In this document: in pieces, positions 1-7,712 of the stretch
How the letters are laid out: the number at the start of each line of letters is the position of its first letter
Numbering within the stretch: position 1 is the stretch's first letter
Assembly: GCA_902635685.1 (NCBI GenBank)
Contig: CACPOY010000002.1
Span: 1 to 64,000, forward strand
Length of the DNA: 64,000 nucleotides
Reading direction: 5' to 3'
Source of the DNA: an uncultured Pelagibacteraceae bacterium
Lineage (GTDB): Bacteria > Pseudomonadota > Alphaproteobacteria > Pelagibacterales > Pelagibacteraceae
Position numbers and translations under genes: made by a program
The notes under the pieces: model-generated
The model's database searches: none
The model's input: the letters and a program-made list of their open reading frames with translations, nothing else
Told to the model about the DNA's origin: nothing

Positions 1-220
1 CTAAAGCACGAACTTCATCGTAACCACCTATGTGCTTATCATCAAAAAATATTTGTGGAATGGTTCTTTTACCATTGGCTTTTTTAATCATTTCATCCAT
101 TGCCCCTTCTACTTTACCAATATCAATTTCTTTATACGAAGCATTGTTTCTGGTTAATAATCTTTTTGCTGCTTCACAATAATTACACATTGGACCAGTA
201 TAAATTGTTATTTTTTTCAT
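1..220 (-). CDS. grxC: Glutaredoxin, 3' end cut by the window edge
   Basis: The reverse strand reads MKKITIYTGPMCNYCEAAKR and continues to a TIPQIFFDDKHIGG segment. This is the glutaredoxin 3 pattern: a CxxC-type redox site (CNYC, residues 12-15), the conserved cis-proline (TIPQ) and the glutathione-binding GG. Members reduce disulfides with glutathione in the cytoplasm. The start ATG is at 220. About 73 codons are present, against about 85 in the family, so only a short C-terminus is missing beyond base 1. It lies 3 bp downstream of the TIGR03643-family gene on the same strand, so the two are probably co-transcribed. Confidence 0.9.
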   Translation of the reverse strand, partial: MKKITIYTGPMCNYCEAAKRLLTRNNASYKEIDIGKVEGAMDEMIKKANGKRTIPQIFFDDKHIGGYDEVRAL

Positions 221-223
221 AAA

Positions 224-520
224 TTATAGATAATCACCTTTTTTAATTTTACTAGTTATTTGTTTTCTAGAATATTCAAATTTTTTTCTATGTTTAATGC
301 TTTTTTGATTTACTCTTTTTCTCCACAATCTAAATGAGGATGGCTTGAGTGACCGTCTCATAATTTTAATGACATCAGATTCTCGGTAACCTGTTTTTTT
401 TTCAATTTCTTCAAAAGTGATCCTATCTGCCCATGCGGCCCATATGACCCAATCTGGACTTTCAAGATTTGGCTCGGGATTTTTGACGCGGGTGACTGGC
501 CTGTGACCTTTTTTTTTCAT
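224..520 (-). CDS. TIGR03643/DUF2805 family protein
   Basis: A 98-residue basic protein of unknown function. Its core (DWVIWAAWADRITFEEI, then TGYRESDVIKIMR and SFRLWRKRV) matches my memory of the TIGR03643/DUF2805 family, which resembles a helix-turn-helix and is often found near photolyase/cryptochrome genes. I chose the ATG at 520, which gives an MKKKGHRP start. A TTG at 547 would add nine residues. The frame stays open upstream to about 596 without an ATG, and a 28-codon reading frame with a good ribosome site (517-603) overlaps this start. The true N-terminus is therefore uncertain. A photolyase occurs in this window only at 35.9 kb, not nearby. Confidence 0.75.
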   Translation of the reverse strand: MKKKGHRPVTRVKNPEPNLESPDWVIWAAWADRITFEEIEKKTGYRESDVIKIMRRSLKPSSFRLWRKRVNQKSIKHRKKFEYSRKQITSKIKKGDYL

Positions 521-584
521 AAATCCTTTATATTTGAAAAAAAACAATAATGCATTTTTTTTAGGATCTGATATATTTGGATCT

Positions 585-640
585 GATAGTCCTTCTTAGC
601 CATCTTTAGCTCCCGGTTTTTAAGGACTATCTTTTTTTTT
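585..640 (+). promoter_or_regulatory. Hairpin with T-run abutting the LysE start codon
   Basis: GATAGTCCTT (585-594) and AAGGACTATC (622-631) are perfect 10-bp inverted repeats around a 27-nt loop. Nine T follow (632-640), and then directly the ATG of the LysE gene at 641. On the plus strand this has the form of a rho-independent terminator. The 3' arm also holds the only Shine-Dalgarno-like sequence (AAGGA, 622-626) before that ATG. No plus-strand gene lies upstream, so a role as leader attenuator or ribosome-site masking hairpin is inferred. A terminator for an unseen upstream transcript is the alternative. Confidence 0.55.
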
Positions 641-1255
641 ATGCTCCCCTTAGATTTTATCCTATTTTTACAAATTATAATTTTTTTATTCATTACACCA
701 GGTACCCCTAGAATAGTAATTATTTCCTATTCAATGAATTATGGTGTCAAAAATTGTATTTGGACTGCTTTCGGAGACATTACTGCAAATTTAATTCAAG
801 CAACTTTAGTAATTTTTGTTATCGGAACTCTTTTATCTGATAATCCTAATTTCTTAAATTTTTTTAAATGGCTTGGTGTAATTTATTTAATTTATTTAGC
901 ATATGATGTTTATAAAACGTCACCAAAAGATATTAATTCCAAAATTATTAGTACAAAAAGTATTTTTTCCTTTTTTAAAGATGGTTTTTTAGTTGCAGGC
1001 ACAAGCCCTAAGGCTTGGTTGTTCTTTCCTTTAATATTTCCACAATTTATCGACTTTAATGGTAATTATGTAATTCAATTTATCATTTTAATTACTACTT
1101 ATATCGTTTTAGATTTTTTATCTTTAATCGCATATGCTATGTTGGCACAAAAACTTATCACTTGGATAAAAGCAAATCCAAAAACAATTAATACAATCTC
1201 AGCGAGTGTTTTAATTTTAATTGCTTTAATTATTATTGCTACACAACAATATTAA
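641..1255 (+). CDS. LysE/RhtB-family amino-acid exporter
   Basis: A 204-residue, highly hydrophobic inner-membrane protein. The N-terminal helix is followed by TPGTPRIVIISYSMNYGVK, the LysE/RhtB signature region that normally reads TPGPN. Later parts (VIYLIYLAYDVYKTS, then GTSPKAWLFF) also fit, and length and about six helices are usual. Members export amino acids or related metabolites by proton exchange; the substrate cannot be told. The start ATG follows a T-run with no free ribosome-binding site, because the nearest AAGGA is inside a hairpin (585-631). The gene stands alone, divergent from the TIGR03643 gene. A second LysE-type gene is at 28793. Confidence 0.85.
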   Translation: MLPLDFILFLQIIIFLFITPGTPRIVIISYSMNYGVKNCIWTAFGDITANLIQATLVIFVIGTLLSDNPNFLNFFKWLGVIYLIYLAYDVYKTSPKDINSKIISTKSIFSFFKDGFLVAGTSPKAWLFFPLIFPQFIDFNGNYVIQFIILITTYIVLDFLSLIAYAMLAQKLITWIKANPKTINTISASVLILIALIIIATQQY

Positions 1256-1344
1256 AATTTATCTTAAGTAACTTTTGCCTCTTGCAATAGTTATAAATTA
1301 TTTATTTAATTAAGGATTAATTAATTAATAACAAAGGAAATAAA

Positions 1345-2583
1345 ATGAAAATAAATAAAATAATCTTGAGTTTTATTTCTGCAGTAGCAATTTTGCTTTC
1401 AACTTCTGTTGTTTCTTTAGCAAAAGTAGTTGGTGATAAAATTGTTTTAGGTGCTGCTATTTCATTAACTGGAAAATATTCATCTAATGGTGTTCATACT
1501 CAAAACGGCTACAACATGGCTGTTGATAGAATTAATAGCATGGGTGGAGTTAAAGTTGGTGGAAAAACTTATAAGTTTGAGATCATTTATTATGATGATG
1601 AATCGAATCCAAAAAGAGCAGCTCAGTTAGCAGAAAGATTAATCTCACAAGATGGTGTTGAGTTTATGCTTGGACCATATAGCTCTGGTTTAACAAAAGC
1701 TATTGCACCAGTAACTGAAAAATACGGTGTTCCAATGGTTGAAGCAAACGGTGCTTCTAGATCTTTGTTCACAAAAGGATACAAATATCTATTTGCAGTT
1801 TTAGCTCCAGCTAACTTATATCTTGATGTAGCTATTAGAACAGCAGTTGAACTAAATGGTGGAAAAGGTGTAAGAATTGCACAAGCGTTTGAACAAGATG
1901 CATTCTCACAAGACGTTAGACTAGGTATTTTAGATGCAGCTAAAGAGACTGGATCTGAAATCATCATAGACGATAAGCTTCCAAAAGAGCTTAACGATAT
2001 GGCTGCAACATTAGTTAAAGTAAAACAAATGAAGCCAGATGTTCTTGTCGTTTCAGGTCATACAAAAGGTGCATTGACTGCGATTAGACAAATTGCTGAG
2101 ATGAAAGTTGATGTTCCAATGCTTGCAATGACACATTGCGATGCTGCGAAATTATCAAAACAACATGGTAAGAACTCTCAGTACGCTTTATGCGCATCTC
2201 AATGGCATAAAACACTAACTTATAAAGATAACTTCTTTAAGGATGGTATGACTTACGCGGCAGATTTCCAAAAAGAATTTGGATATGACCCGCCGTATCA
2301 GTCAGCTGAGTCTTCTGCAGCATTGTTAGTTTTCAAAGATGCATTTGAAAGAGCAAATTCTTTTGATCAAAAGAAAGTAAGAGATGCTCTTGCAGCTACT
2401 AACATGCAAACATTCTATGGAAATATCAAGTTTGCACCAGGTGGTCAAAATGTTGACAAACCGATGGTACTTTTCCAAGTAATGTGCGACGGCGCTGGGA
2501 AGTGTGAAAATAAAGTTGTAGCTCCTTTAAAATGGGCATCAGCTAAATTGATCCACCCAATTCCTAAGTGGTCTGACAGATAA
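1345..2583 (+). CDS. Periplasmic binding protein of Liv-type ABC importer 1
   Basis: A 412-residue periplasmic type-I solute-binding protein of the LivJ/LivK family (branched-chain amino acids, amides, other small acids). A signal peptide covers about residues 1-27 (hydrophobic core, cleavage near LAK). The mature start has the family pattern IVLGAAISLTGKYSSNG, followed by YNMAVDRIN and later GPYSSGLTKAIAPV. An AAAGGA ribosome site lies just upstream of the ATG. It opens an operon with two permeases, two ATPases and AzlCD, with a terminator-like hairpin between it and livH. Four cysteines late in the mature part may form disulfides. Substrate is unknown; the neighbouring glutarate hydroxylase hints at amino- or dicarboxylic acids, which is inference. 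Confidence 0.9.
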   Translation: MKINKIILSFISAVAILLSTSVVSLAKVVGDKIVLGAAISLTGKYSSNGVHTQNGYNMAVDRINSMGGVKVGGKTYKFEIIYYDDESNPKRAAQLAERLISQDGVEFMLGPYSSGLTKAIAPVTEKYGVPMVEANGASRSLFTKGYKYLFAVLAPANLYLDVAIRTAVELNGGKGVRIAQAFEQDAFSQDVRLGILDAAKETGSEIIIDDKLPKELNDMAATLVKVKQMKPDVLVVSGHTKGALTAIRQIAEMKVDVPMLAMTHCDAAKLSKQHGKNSQYALCASQWHKTLTYKDNFFKDGMTYAADFQKEFGYDPPYQSAESSAALLVFKDAFERANSFDQKKVRDALAATNMQTFYGNIKFAPGGQNVDKPMVLFQVMCDGAGKCENKVVAPLKWASAKLIHPIPKWSDR

Positions 2584-2594
2584 TAAAAATCTTT

Positions 2595-2629
2595 AAATAC
2601 CCCCTAAATTTTAGGGGGTATTTTTTTTT
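2595..2629 (+). terminator. Intra-operon terminator after the binding-protein gene
   Basis: A 13-bp perfect stem (2595-2607 with 2611-2623, containing CCCCC/GGGGG) has a 3-nt loop and a run of T to 2629. It lies 11 bp after the binding-protein stop codon and 11 bp before the livH start. Partial termination here would give more binding protein than permease. Confidence 0.85.
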
Positions 2630-2640
2630 AAAGGCAAATT

Positions 2641-3534
2641 ATGGATTTCATGGTTTTTCAGTATCCTATGATTACAATACAAGCTTGCTTGGATGGCATC
2701 TTGTTAGGAGTTTTATTTGCATTGATTGCATATGGAATGGCTTTGCAGTGGGGAGTAATGAATATCATTAATATTGCCCAAGGTGATTTAGTTATATTAG
2801 GTGGATACATCGCTTACTTTATGTATCTTTTTGGAATTCATCCTGCTTGGGGCGTAATTGTATCACCATTCATAATGTATTTTGTTGGTATTGGAATTTA
2901 TAAATTAGTTATCAATAAAGTTGTAGATAGAGATTTATTTATATCAATTTTAGCAACATTTGGGATAAGCATTCTTTTTATGCAGCTAATGAACTTTGCT
3001 TTTGGTGCAGATGTTGTTTTAGCTAATTCAGGTTATGGAACAACATTTTTATTTGATAGCAATGTAGTTTTACCTAATTCAAAAATATTTTCTGCGGTTG
3101 TAAGTATCGTATTTGCGATTTGTTTAGTTATTTACATGAAAAAATCTAAACTTGGTCGAGCGATTAGAGCTACTGCTCAAAATGCTAGAGCTGCAAAAAT
3201 TTTAGGTGTAGACACAGAAAAAGTTTATGCTGCTACTTTTGGCATCAATGCTGCTTTATGTGGTGTTGCTGGAGCTTTAATTTCAATAACTTTTACAATA
3301 CATCCATATATGGGCCTACCGTACACAATTAGATCATTCATGATTGTAATTGTTGCAGGATTAGGAAATTTACCTGGCGTAGCTTTATCAGGCATGGGGT
3401 TAGGTGTTTTTGAGGAATTTGCAGACTACCTTCTAGGTACAGAATTTAGAATCGGATCTGTCTTTTTATTATTAGTTTTAATTCTTGTTTATAGAAGATT
3501 TAAACTTTCTAGAAAAAGAGAGTACTTGAAATGA
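2641..3534 (+). CDS. livH: Liv-type ABC importer 1, permease LivH
   Basis: A 297-residue inner-membrane permease of the LivH family with about eight helices. Family marks are GVLFALIAYGMALQWGVMNIINIAQGDL in two halves near the N-terminus, the cytoplasmic coupling loop GRAIRATAQNARAAKILGVD, and the C-terminal IVIVAGLGNLPG stretch. It pairs with LivM (4124) to form the channel of importer 1. An AAAGG ribosome site sits after the hairpin at 2595-2629. Its TGA overlaps the ATG of the following secreted-protein gene (ATGA), so translation of the two is probably coupled. Confidence 0.92.
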   Translation: MDFMVFQYPMITIQACLDGILLGVLFALIAYGMALQWGVMNIINIAQGDLVILGGYIAYFMYLFGIHPAWGVIVSPFIMYFVGIGIYKLVINKVVDRDLFISILATFGISILFMQLMNFAFGADVVLANSGYGTTFLFDSNVVLPNSKIFSAVVSIVFAICLVIYMKKSKLGRAIRATAQNARAAKILGVDTEKVYAATFGINAALCGVAGALISITFTIHPYMGLPYTIRSFMIVIVAGLGNLPGVALSGMGLGVFEEFADYLLGTEFRIGSVFLLLVLILVYRRFKLSRKREYLK

Positions 3535-4124
3535 AAAAAATATTCTTTTTAATATTCATATTTATTTTAACTAATTCTTCATATGCTAAAGAAAGGTTTA
3601 TACCCATTGAATTATGGCTTGGAATATCATCAACAGGATCAAATGAGCTTAAATTTTATGAGGTAAATAACAAACAACATGGCGGTAAATTAAAGGTTTC
3701 AGGACCAATTAATTGGAAAAATAAGAAAACAGGTGAAACAATTCAAGTTTATGAGAGAAAAAGAGGCTCAAAAATTCAATACTTCACAATTACAAACAAT
3801 GGTCAATGTTTAGGCAGAGTTTGGGATAGTAGAAAAAGAAAAAATGGTGTTGTAATTGCTATAGACAGGGGATGTAAATTTCCCCTTGGAGTTTGGAAAG
3901 AAGGTGAAACACGTGAATTTTTTTCTGGTTATGATTATCCAAAAAAAAGAATTGGGATGAAGAAAAAATTAACTATTAAAAAGATAGGCGATGAAGAAAA
4001 ATGCCTAACTTTTAGATGGGTTCTTGTTCCTATGGGAGGAAAAAAATCAGGAAAAATAATAGATGATAATGATTATACTTACTGTCCAGATAAAGGATTT
4101 ACAAAACTGGTATCTAGAAAATAA
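3531..4124 (+). CDS. Unrecognised secreted protein between livH and livM
   Basis: I do not recognise this 197-residue protein. It has a clear Sec signal peptide (MKKIFFLIFIF core, likely cleavage after SYA near residue 19). The mature part is soluble, basic and rich in beta-type segments. Its four cysteines (residues 93, 115, 158, 185) could form two disulfides in the periplasm. There is no lipobox and no further membrane helix. Its ATG overlaps the livH stop, and its TAA shares one base with the livM ATG, so it is translationally embedded between the two channel subunits. That position suggests an accessory periplasmic part of importer 1, or a protein acting on its substrate. Neither is proven. 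Confidence 0.8.
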   Translation: MKKIFFLIFIFILTNSSYAKERFIPIELWLGISSTGSNELKFYEVNNKQHGGKLKVSGPINWKNKKTGETIQVYERKRGSKIQYFTITNNGQCLGRVWDSRKRKNGVVIAIDRGCKFPLGVWKEGETREFFSGYDYPKKRIGMKKKLTIKKIGDEEKCLTFRWVLVPMGGKKSGKIIDDNDYTYCPDKGFTKLVSRK

Positions 4125-5173
4125 TGAATAAAAATATAATATTATATGCTGCAATATTAATATTTGGACTAGCAGCTCCATTTATTTTTCCAGCATTTAA
4201 AGTTCAATTATCCATACTTTGTGTACTAATTATTCTTGCCGTTACCTGGAATATTCAAGGTGGTGAGATGGGTTATAATTCATTTGGAAATATTCTTTTT
4301 TATGGACTGGGAATGTATTTATGTGCCTCGGTACAAGTTGGAATGTTTTTTCCATTAGCTGAGTGGACAGAAAGTGGTGGCGAAAAAACTTTTGTACACA
4401 CACCAACTCAATTTTTTCAAGGAATGGCAGTTGGACTTTTAGTTGCAGCAGTTGTTCCCACAATAGTTGCAGGTTTAATTGGTTATTCAATTTTAGGATT
4501 AAGAGGTCATTATTTTGCGATATGCACTCTAGGTTTAGGTGTTGCAGCAGGTGAAATCTCAGGAGGTATTGAAATCATTGGCGCAGGCCAGGGATTTACA
4601 ACCCCACCTTTTCCAAACGTTGGTGGGCTTGAGGCAAGAGGTGAATTTTTTTACTTTTGTAGTTTTTTTGCACTCGTGATTGCATTTGTTACCATAAGAG
4701 CAATTTACTCAACTCGTTTTAAATTAATTTTAAATGCCATAAGAGATAACGAGGACAAAGCAGAAGCGATGGGTATTGAAACGATGAAATATAAAATCAT
4801 TGGTTGGATGGTTTCGGCATTCTTCTGTGGTTTAGCTGGTGGAATAATGGGAGGTCTCGTTGGTTATATAGACTCTACAGATGTTGCTTTTGATGGAAGA
4901 GAGATGGGAGTGTTTATGGTCCTTATGGCAATCTTAGGAGGTAAAGGAACTTTATGGGGGCCGATCATTGGTGCAACTGTTTTTCATATTTTTAAAGAGG
5001 GCTTTTGGACTTTCTTCCTTGGCTGGCAGTATGTTGCACTGGGAGTTCTAATAGTTGTAATTGTAATTTATTTCCCTGAGGGAATTATGGGTTGGTTAAG
5101 AGAAAAATATCCTGAGAGATTCGGAGAAGTTGTAGATGAGGCAGATAGAAAAGCACAGGTGGAATTAAAATGA
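4124..5173 (+). CDS. livM: Liv-type ABC importer 1, permease LivM
   Basis: A 349-residue inner-membrane permease of the LivM family. Visible marks are the N-terminal ITWNIQGGEMGYNSFGNI-like region (the family's G-Y-x-G/S-F-G motif), GLRGHYFAICTLGLG, the coupling loop LILNAIRDNEDKAEAMGIE, and LGGKGTLWGPIIGA. The C-terminus ends in a charged cytoplasmic tail. The start overlaps the stop of the secreted-protein gene by one base, and the stop overlaps the livG start by 4 bp. It forms the channel of importer 1 with LivH (2641). Confidence 0.92.
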   Translation: MNKNIILYAAILIFGLAAPFIFPAFKVQLSILCVLIILAVTWNIQGGEMGYNSFGNILFYGLGMYLCASVQVGMFFPLAEWTESGGEKTFVHTPTQFFQGMAVGLLVAAVVPTIVAGLIGYSILGLRGHYFAICTLGLGVAAGEISGGIEIIGAGQGFTTPPFPNVGGLEARGEFFYFCSFFALVIAFVTIRAIYSTRFKLILNAIRDNEDKAEAMGIETMKYKIIGWMVSAFFCGLAGGIMGGLVGYIDSTDVAFDGREMGVFMVLMAILGGKGTLWGPIIGATVFHIFKEGFWTFFLGWQYVALGVLIVVIVIYFPEGIMGWLREKYPERFGEVVDEADRKAQVELK

Positions 5174-5910
5174 CAATCTTAGAGGTTAACAATGTAAGTA
5201 AATCCTTTGGTGGAGTAAAAGCCAATGTTGATATCTCAATGTCAGTTGAGAAAGGAAAAATTGTCGGTTTAATAGGTCCAAATGGATCTGGCAAAACTAC
5301 TTTGTTTAATTCTATAGTTGGAACCTATCCAATAGACAATGGTTCCATCAAATTTAATGGTAAAGAGGTTTCTGAATTACCAGTACCAGTAATTGCAAAA
5401 CTAGGTTTATTAAGAACTTTTCAACAAACAAGAATTTATGGAAAACTTAATTGTGTTGAAAACATGTTAATAAGCCATAAAGGTAGTGATGAAAGTATTT
5501 TTAAGATTTTTTCCAAAATTCCAAAAGAACTAACTGAAAAAGCTGAAAATCTATTAAGTTTTGTTGGATTATTTCAAAAAAGAAAATTAAGGGCTGGTGA
5601 CTTATCATTTGGCCAACAAAAATTATTAGAACTTGCTATGGCTTTAATGAATGAGCCGGAAATGCTTTTATTAGATGAACCTACGGCAGGAATAAATCCA
5701 ACATTGATAAATGGAATTATTGATAGATTAATTAAAGTTAACCAAGACTTTGGAATTACATTATTGGTCATTGAACATAATATGAGAGTAATTATGCAAT
5801 TAGCAGAAAATATTTTTTGTTTAGCTCACGGCAAAATGCTTGCTAATGGTACGCCAGATGAAATTAAAAACGATAAGCGAGTAATTGATGCTTATCTAGG
5901 AGCACAATAA
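5170..5910 (+). CDS. livG: Liv-type ABC importer 1, ATPase LivG
   Basis: A 246-residue cytoplasmic ABC ATPase. Walker A GPNGSGKT is at residues 36-43, the signature is LSFGQQK (a LivG-type variant of LSGGQ), Walker B is MLLLDEP and the switch histidine is in VIEHNM. The C-terminal DAYLGA is typical of LivG. It energises importer 1 together with the LivF at 5910. It overlaps livM by 4 bp and shares one base with livF, so the unit is tightly coupled. Confidence 0.92.
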   Translation: MTILEVNNVSKSFGGVKANVDISMSVEKGKIVGLIGPNGSGKTTLFNSIVGTYPIDNGSIKFNGKEVSELPVPVIAKLGLLRTFQQTRIYGKLNCVENMLISHKGSDESIFKIFSKIPKELTEKAENLLSFVGLFQKRKLRAGDLSFGQQKLLELAMALMNEPEMLLLDEPTAGINPTLINGIIDRLIKVNQDFGITLLVIEHNMRVIMQLAENIFCLAHGKMLANGTPDEIKNDKRVIDAYLGAQ

Positions 5911-6695
5911 TGGCAAATCAATATGAAGTTTTAGGAAAAGCTCCTGGCCCTGACGAATTAAAAAAACTTTCAAATTCTGATATTCACTTAACTATTAAAA
6001 ATCTAAACGCTGGTTATGGAAAAATGGAAATTTTACATAATTTTGATTTATTCGTTAGTAAAGCTCAGTCTTTATGTTTAATTGGACCTAATGGAGCTGG
6101 TAAATCAACAATACTTCACTCAATTTATGGATTTACTAATATTTTCTCTGGAAAAATTGAAATTGATGGTAAAGAAATTACCTCATTAACTCCAGCTGAA
6201 AAACTTAAATCAGTTGGAATAGCTTATATTCTTCAAGATAACTCTGTATTTCCTGATATGACAGTTGAGGAAAATTTGTTAATGGGAGGTTACATTAAAG
6301 ATAAAACAGACGAGTCTTTTGAGGAAGCTGAAAGAATTCTTCAAAAATATGAGAGACTAAGAAATAGAAGAAATCAACCAGCTAAAGTGTTGTCTGGTGG
6401 TGAAAGAAGATTATTAGAAATTTCAAGAGCATTAGTCATGAAACCATCAGTCTTATTGGTAGACGAACCATCAATTGGATTAGAACCGAGATATATTGAA
6501 ATGGTGTTTGAAATTTTGAGAGACCTTCAGGAAAATGAAAAAAAAACAATTATTCTAGTTGAGCAAAATGCAAAGAAAGGTTTAGAGTTTGCTGACATTG
6601 GTTATGTTTTAGTATCGGGACAAACTGCAATCGCTGGTAAAGGAGATGAGTTATTAAATAATCCTGATGTTGGTCGCCTATTTTTAGGCGGATAA
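5910..6695 (+). CDS. livF: Liv-type ABC importer 1, ATPase LivF
   Basis: A 261-residue ABC ATPase. Walker A GPNGAGKS is at 59-66, the signature is LSGGERR, Walker B is VLLVDEP, and the C-terminus GRLFLGG is the LivF ending. An N-terminal extension of about 25 residues precedes the usual ABC start, making it longer than the paralogue at 10209. It is the second nucleotide-binding subunit of importer 1. One base overlaps livG upstream and one overlaps azlC downstream, which places the AzlC exporter in the same operon. Confidence 0.9.
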   Translation: MANQYEVLGKAPGPDELKKLSNSDIHLTIKNLNAGYGKMEILHNFDLFVSKAQSLCLIGPNGAGKSTILHSIYGFTNIFSGKIEIDGKEITSLTPAEKLKSVGIAYILQDNSVFPDMTVEENLLMGGYIKDKTDESFEEAERILQKYERLRNRRNQPAKVLSGGERRLLEISRALVMKPSVLLVDEPSIGLEPRYIEMVFEILRDLQENEKKTIILVEQNAKKGLEFADIGYVLVSGQTAIAGKGDELLNNPDVGRLFLGG

Positions 6696-7399
6696 TGATT
6701 GATTCAAAATATTTTCTAAAAGGATTTGCTTCTATCAGAGGGATTAGAAGTCCCGCAATAGCATTAGGTGCAAGTTTCATTGCAATTGGAGCGCTTTTAA
6801 AAAATATTGGATTTACTATTCAAGAAAGTATTTTTTCAACTTTCTTAACATATGCATTACCCGGTTCACTAGTAATGGCAGAATCAATGATAATAGGTGC
6901 ATCATTAATAAATATTTTTATTGCTGTTTGGTTGGTTAACGCAAGGCTTTATCCAATGACAGTTTCTTTAATGCCTTTATTAATGCATAAATCTCAACCA
7001 AAATGGAAATATTATCTGTCTTGTCATTTTATTGCTGTGTCTTCTTGGCTGATTATGAAAGATAATTATGAGCAGATAAATAAACAGTCTAGAATAGATT
7101 TTTGGATTGGAATTGGTGTAGCAACCTGGTCAGTAGCAATTTTTTCAACAGTTATCGGATACCTGGCCTCTGATTTTTTAAATGAAGATGTTTTAATTGG
7201 ATTGGCAATTATCAATCCGATTTATTTTACTTGTATGATGGTTGGTGCAATGAAAACAATTAAAATAAGCTTATCTATAATCTTAGGTGCAGTTCTGGGT
7301 CCTGCTTTTTATTTTGTTTCTCCTGAATGGTGTATTTTATTTGGTGGCATTACAGCTGGAACTGTAGCTTTTCTAATTGGAGAAATAAATGACAAGTAA
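6695..7399 (+). CDS. azlC: AzlC-family amino-acid export protein
   Basis: A 234-residue membrane protein of the AzlC family, the large subunit of branched-chain amino-acid exporters. Marks are the early RGIRSPAIALGASFIAIGAL, the ALPGSLVMAESMIIGAS region and NARLYPMTVSLMPLL, which fit the family's conserved helices. Length is normal. It shares one base with livF and overlaps azlD by 11 bp. An exporter co-transcribed with an importer of similar substrates suggests control of internal pool size or exchange of breakdown products (inference). Confidence 0.88.
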   Translation: MIDSKYFLKGFASIRGIRSPAIALGASFIAIGALLKNIGFTIQESIFSTFLTYALPGSLVMAESMIIGASLINIFIAVWLVNARLYPMTVSLMPLLMHKSQPKWKYYLSCHFIAVSSWLIMKDNYEQINKQSRIDFWIGIGVATWSVAIFSTVIGYLASDFLNEDVLIGLAIINPIYFTCMMVGAMKTIKISLSIILGAVLGPAFYFVSPEWCILFGGITAGTVAFLIGEINDK

Positions 7400-7712
7400 T
7401 ATAGTTTTAGTAATTTTAATAACTTCTTTTGCAACATTTCTATCAAGATTTTTGGGAGTTTTAAGTTCTGAAAACATTAAAGAAACCTCTAAAATATTTA
7501 GATGGTTTAATTGTTTAGCCTATTCAACATTAGCAGCTCTGATCGCTAAAATTGTTATTTTTCCATCTGGACTATTGTCAGAAGTAGATTATTTTGTAAG
7601 AATAATTGTGGTGATTTTATCCATTGGACTGTTCTTTATTACTAAAAAAAATTTAGTTTACCCAACAATTTTCTCTGCTATCATACTTTCACTTTTTAAT
7701 AGCTATCTATGA
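7389..7712 (+). CDS. azlD: AzlD-family small export subunit
   Basis: A 107-residue protein with about four membrane helices and the AzlD pattern: N-terminal ILITSFATFLSRFLG, then WFNCLAYSTLAALIAKIV. AzlD works with AzlC in branched-chain amino-acid export. The start overlaps the end of azlC by 11 bp, and its TGA overlaps the ATG of the glutarate hydroxylase gene by 4 bp. Five consecutive gene junctions here therefore overlap. Length is usual for the family. Confidence 0.85.
   Translation: MTSNIVLVILITSFATFLSRFLGVLSSENIKETSKIFRWFNCLAYSTLAALIAKIVIFPSGLLSEVDYFVRIIVVILSIGLFFITKKNLVYPTIFSAIILSLFNSYL

Noticed and set aside
566-586. Near-repeat of GGATCTGATA/GGATCTGATAG at 564 and 580
   Set aside because: Only two short copies inside a region with an open reading frame; no sign of a repeat family or mobile element.
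1623-1967. Minus-strand frame within the importer 1 receptor gene
   Set aside because: No ribosome site or domain; fully contained in a conserved gene on the other strand.
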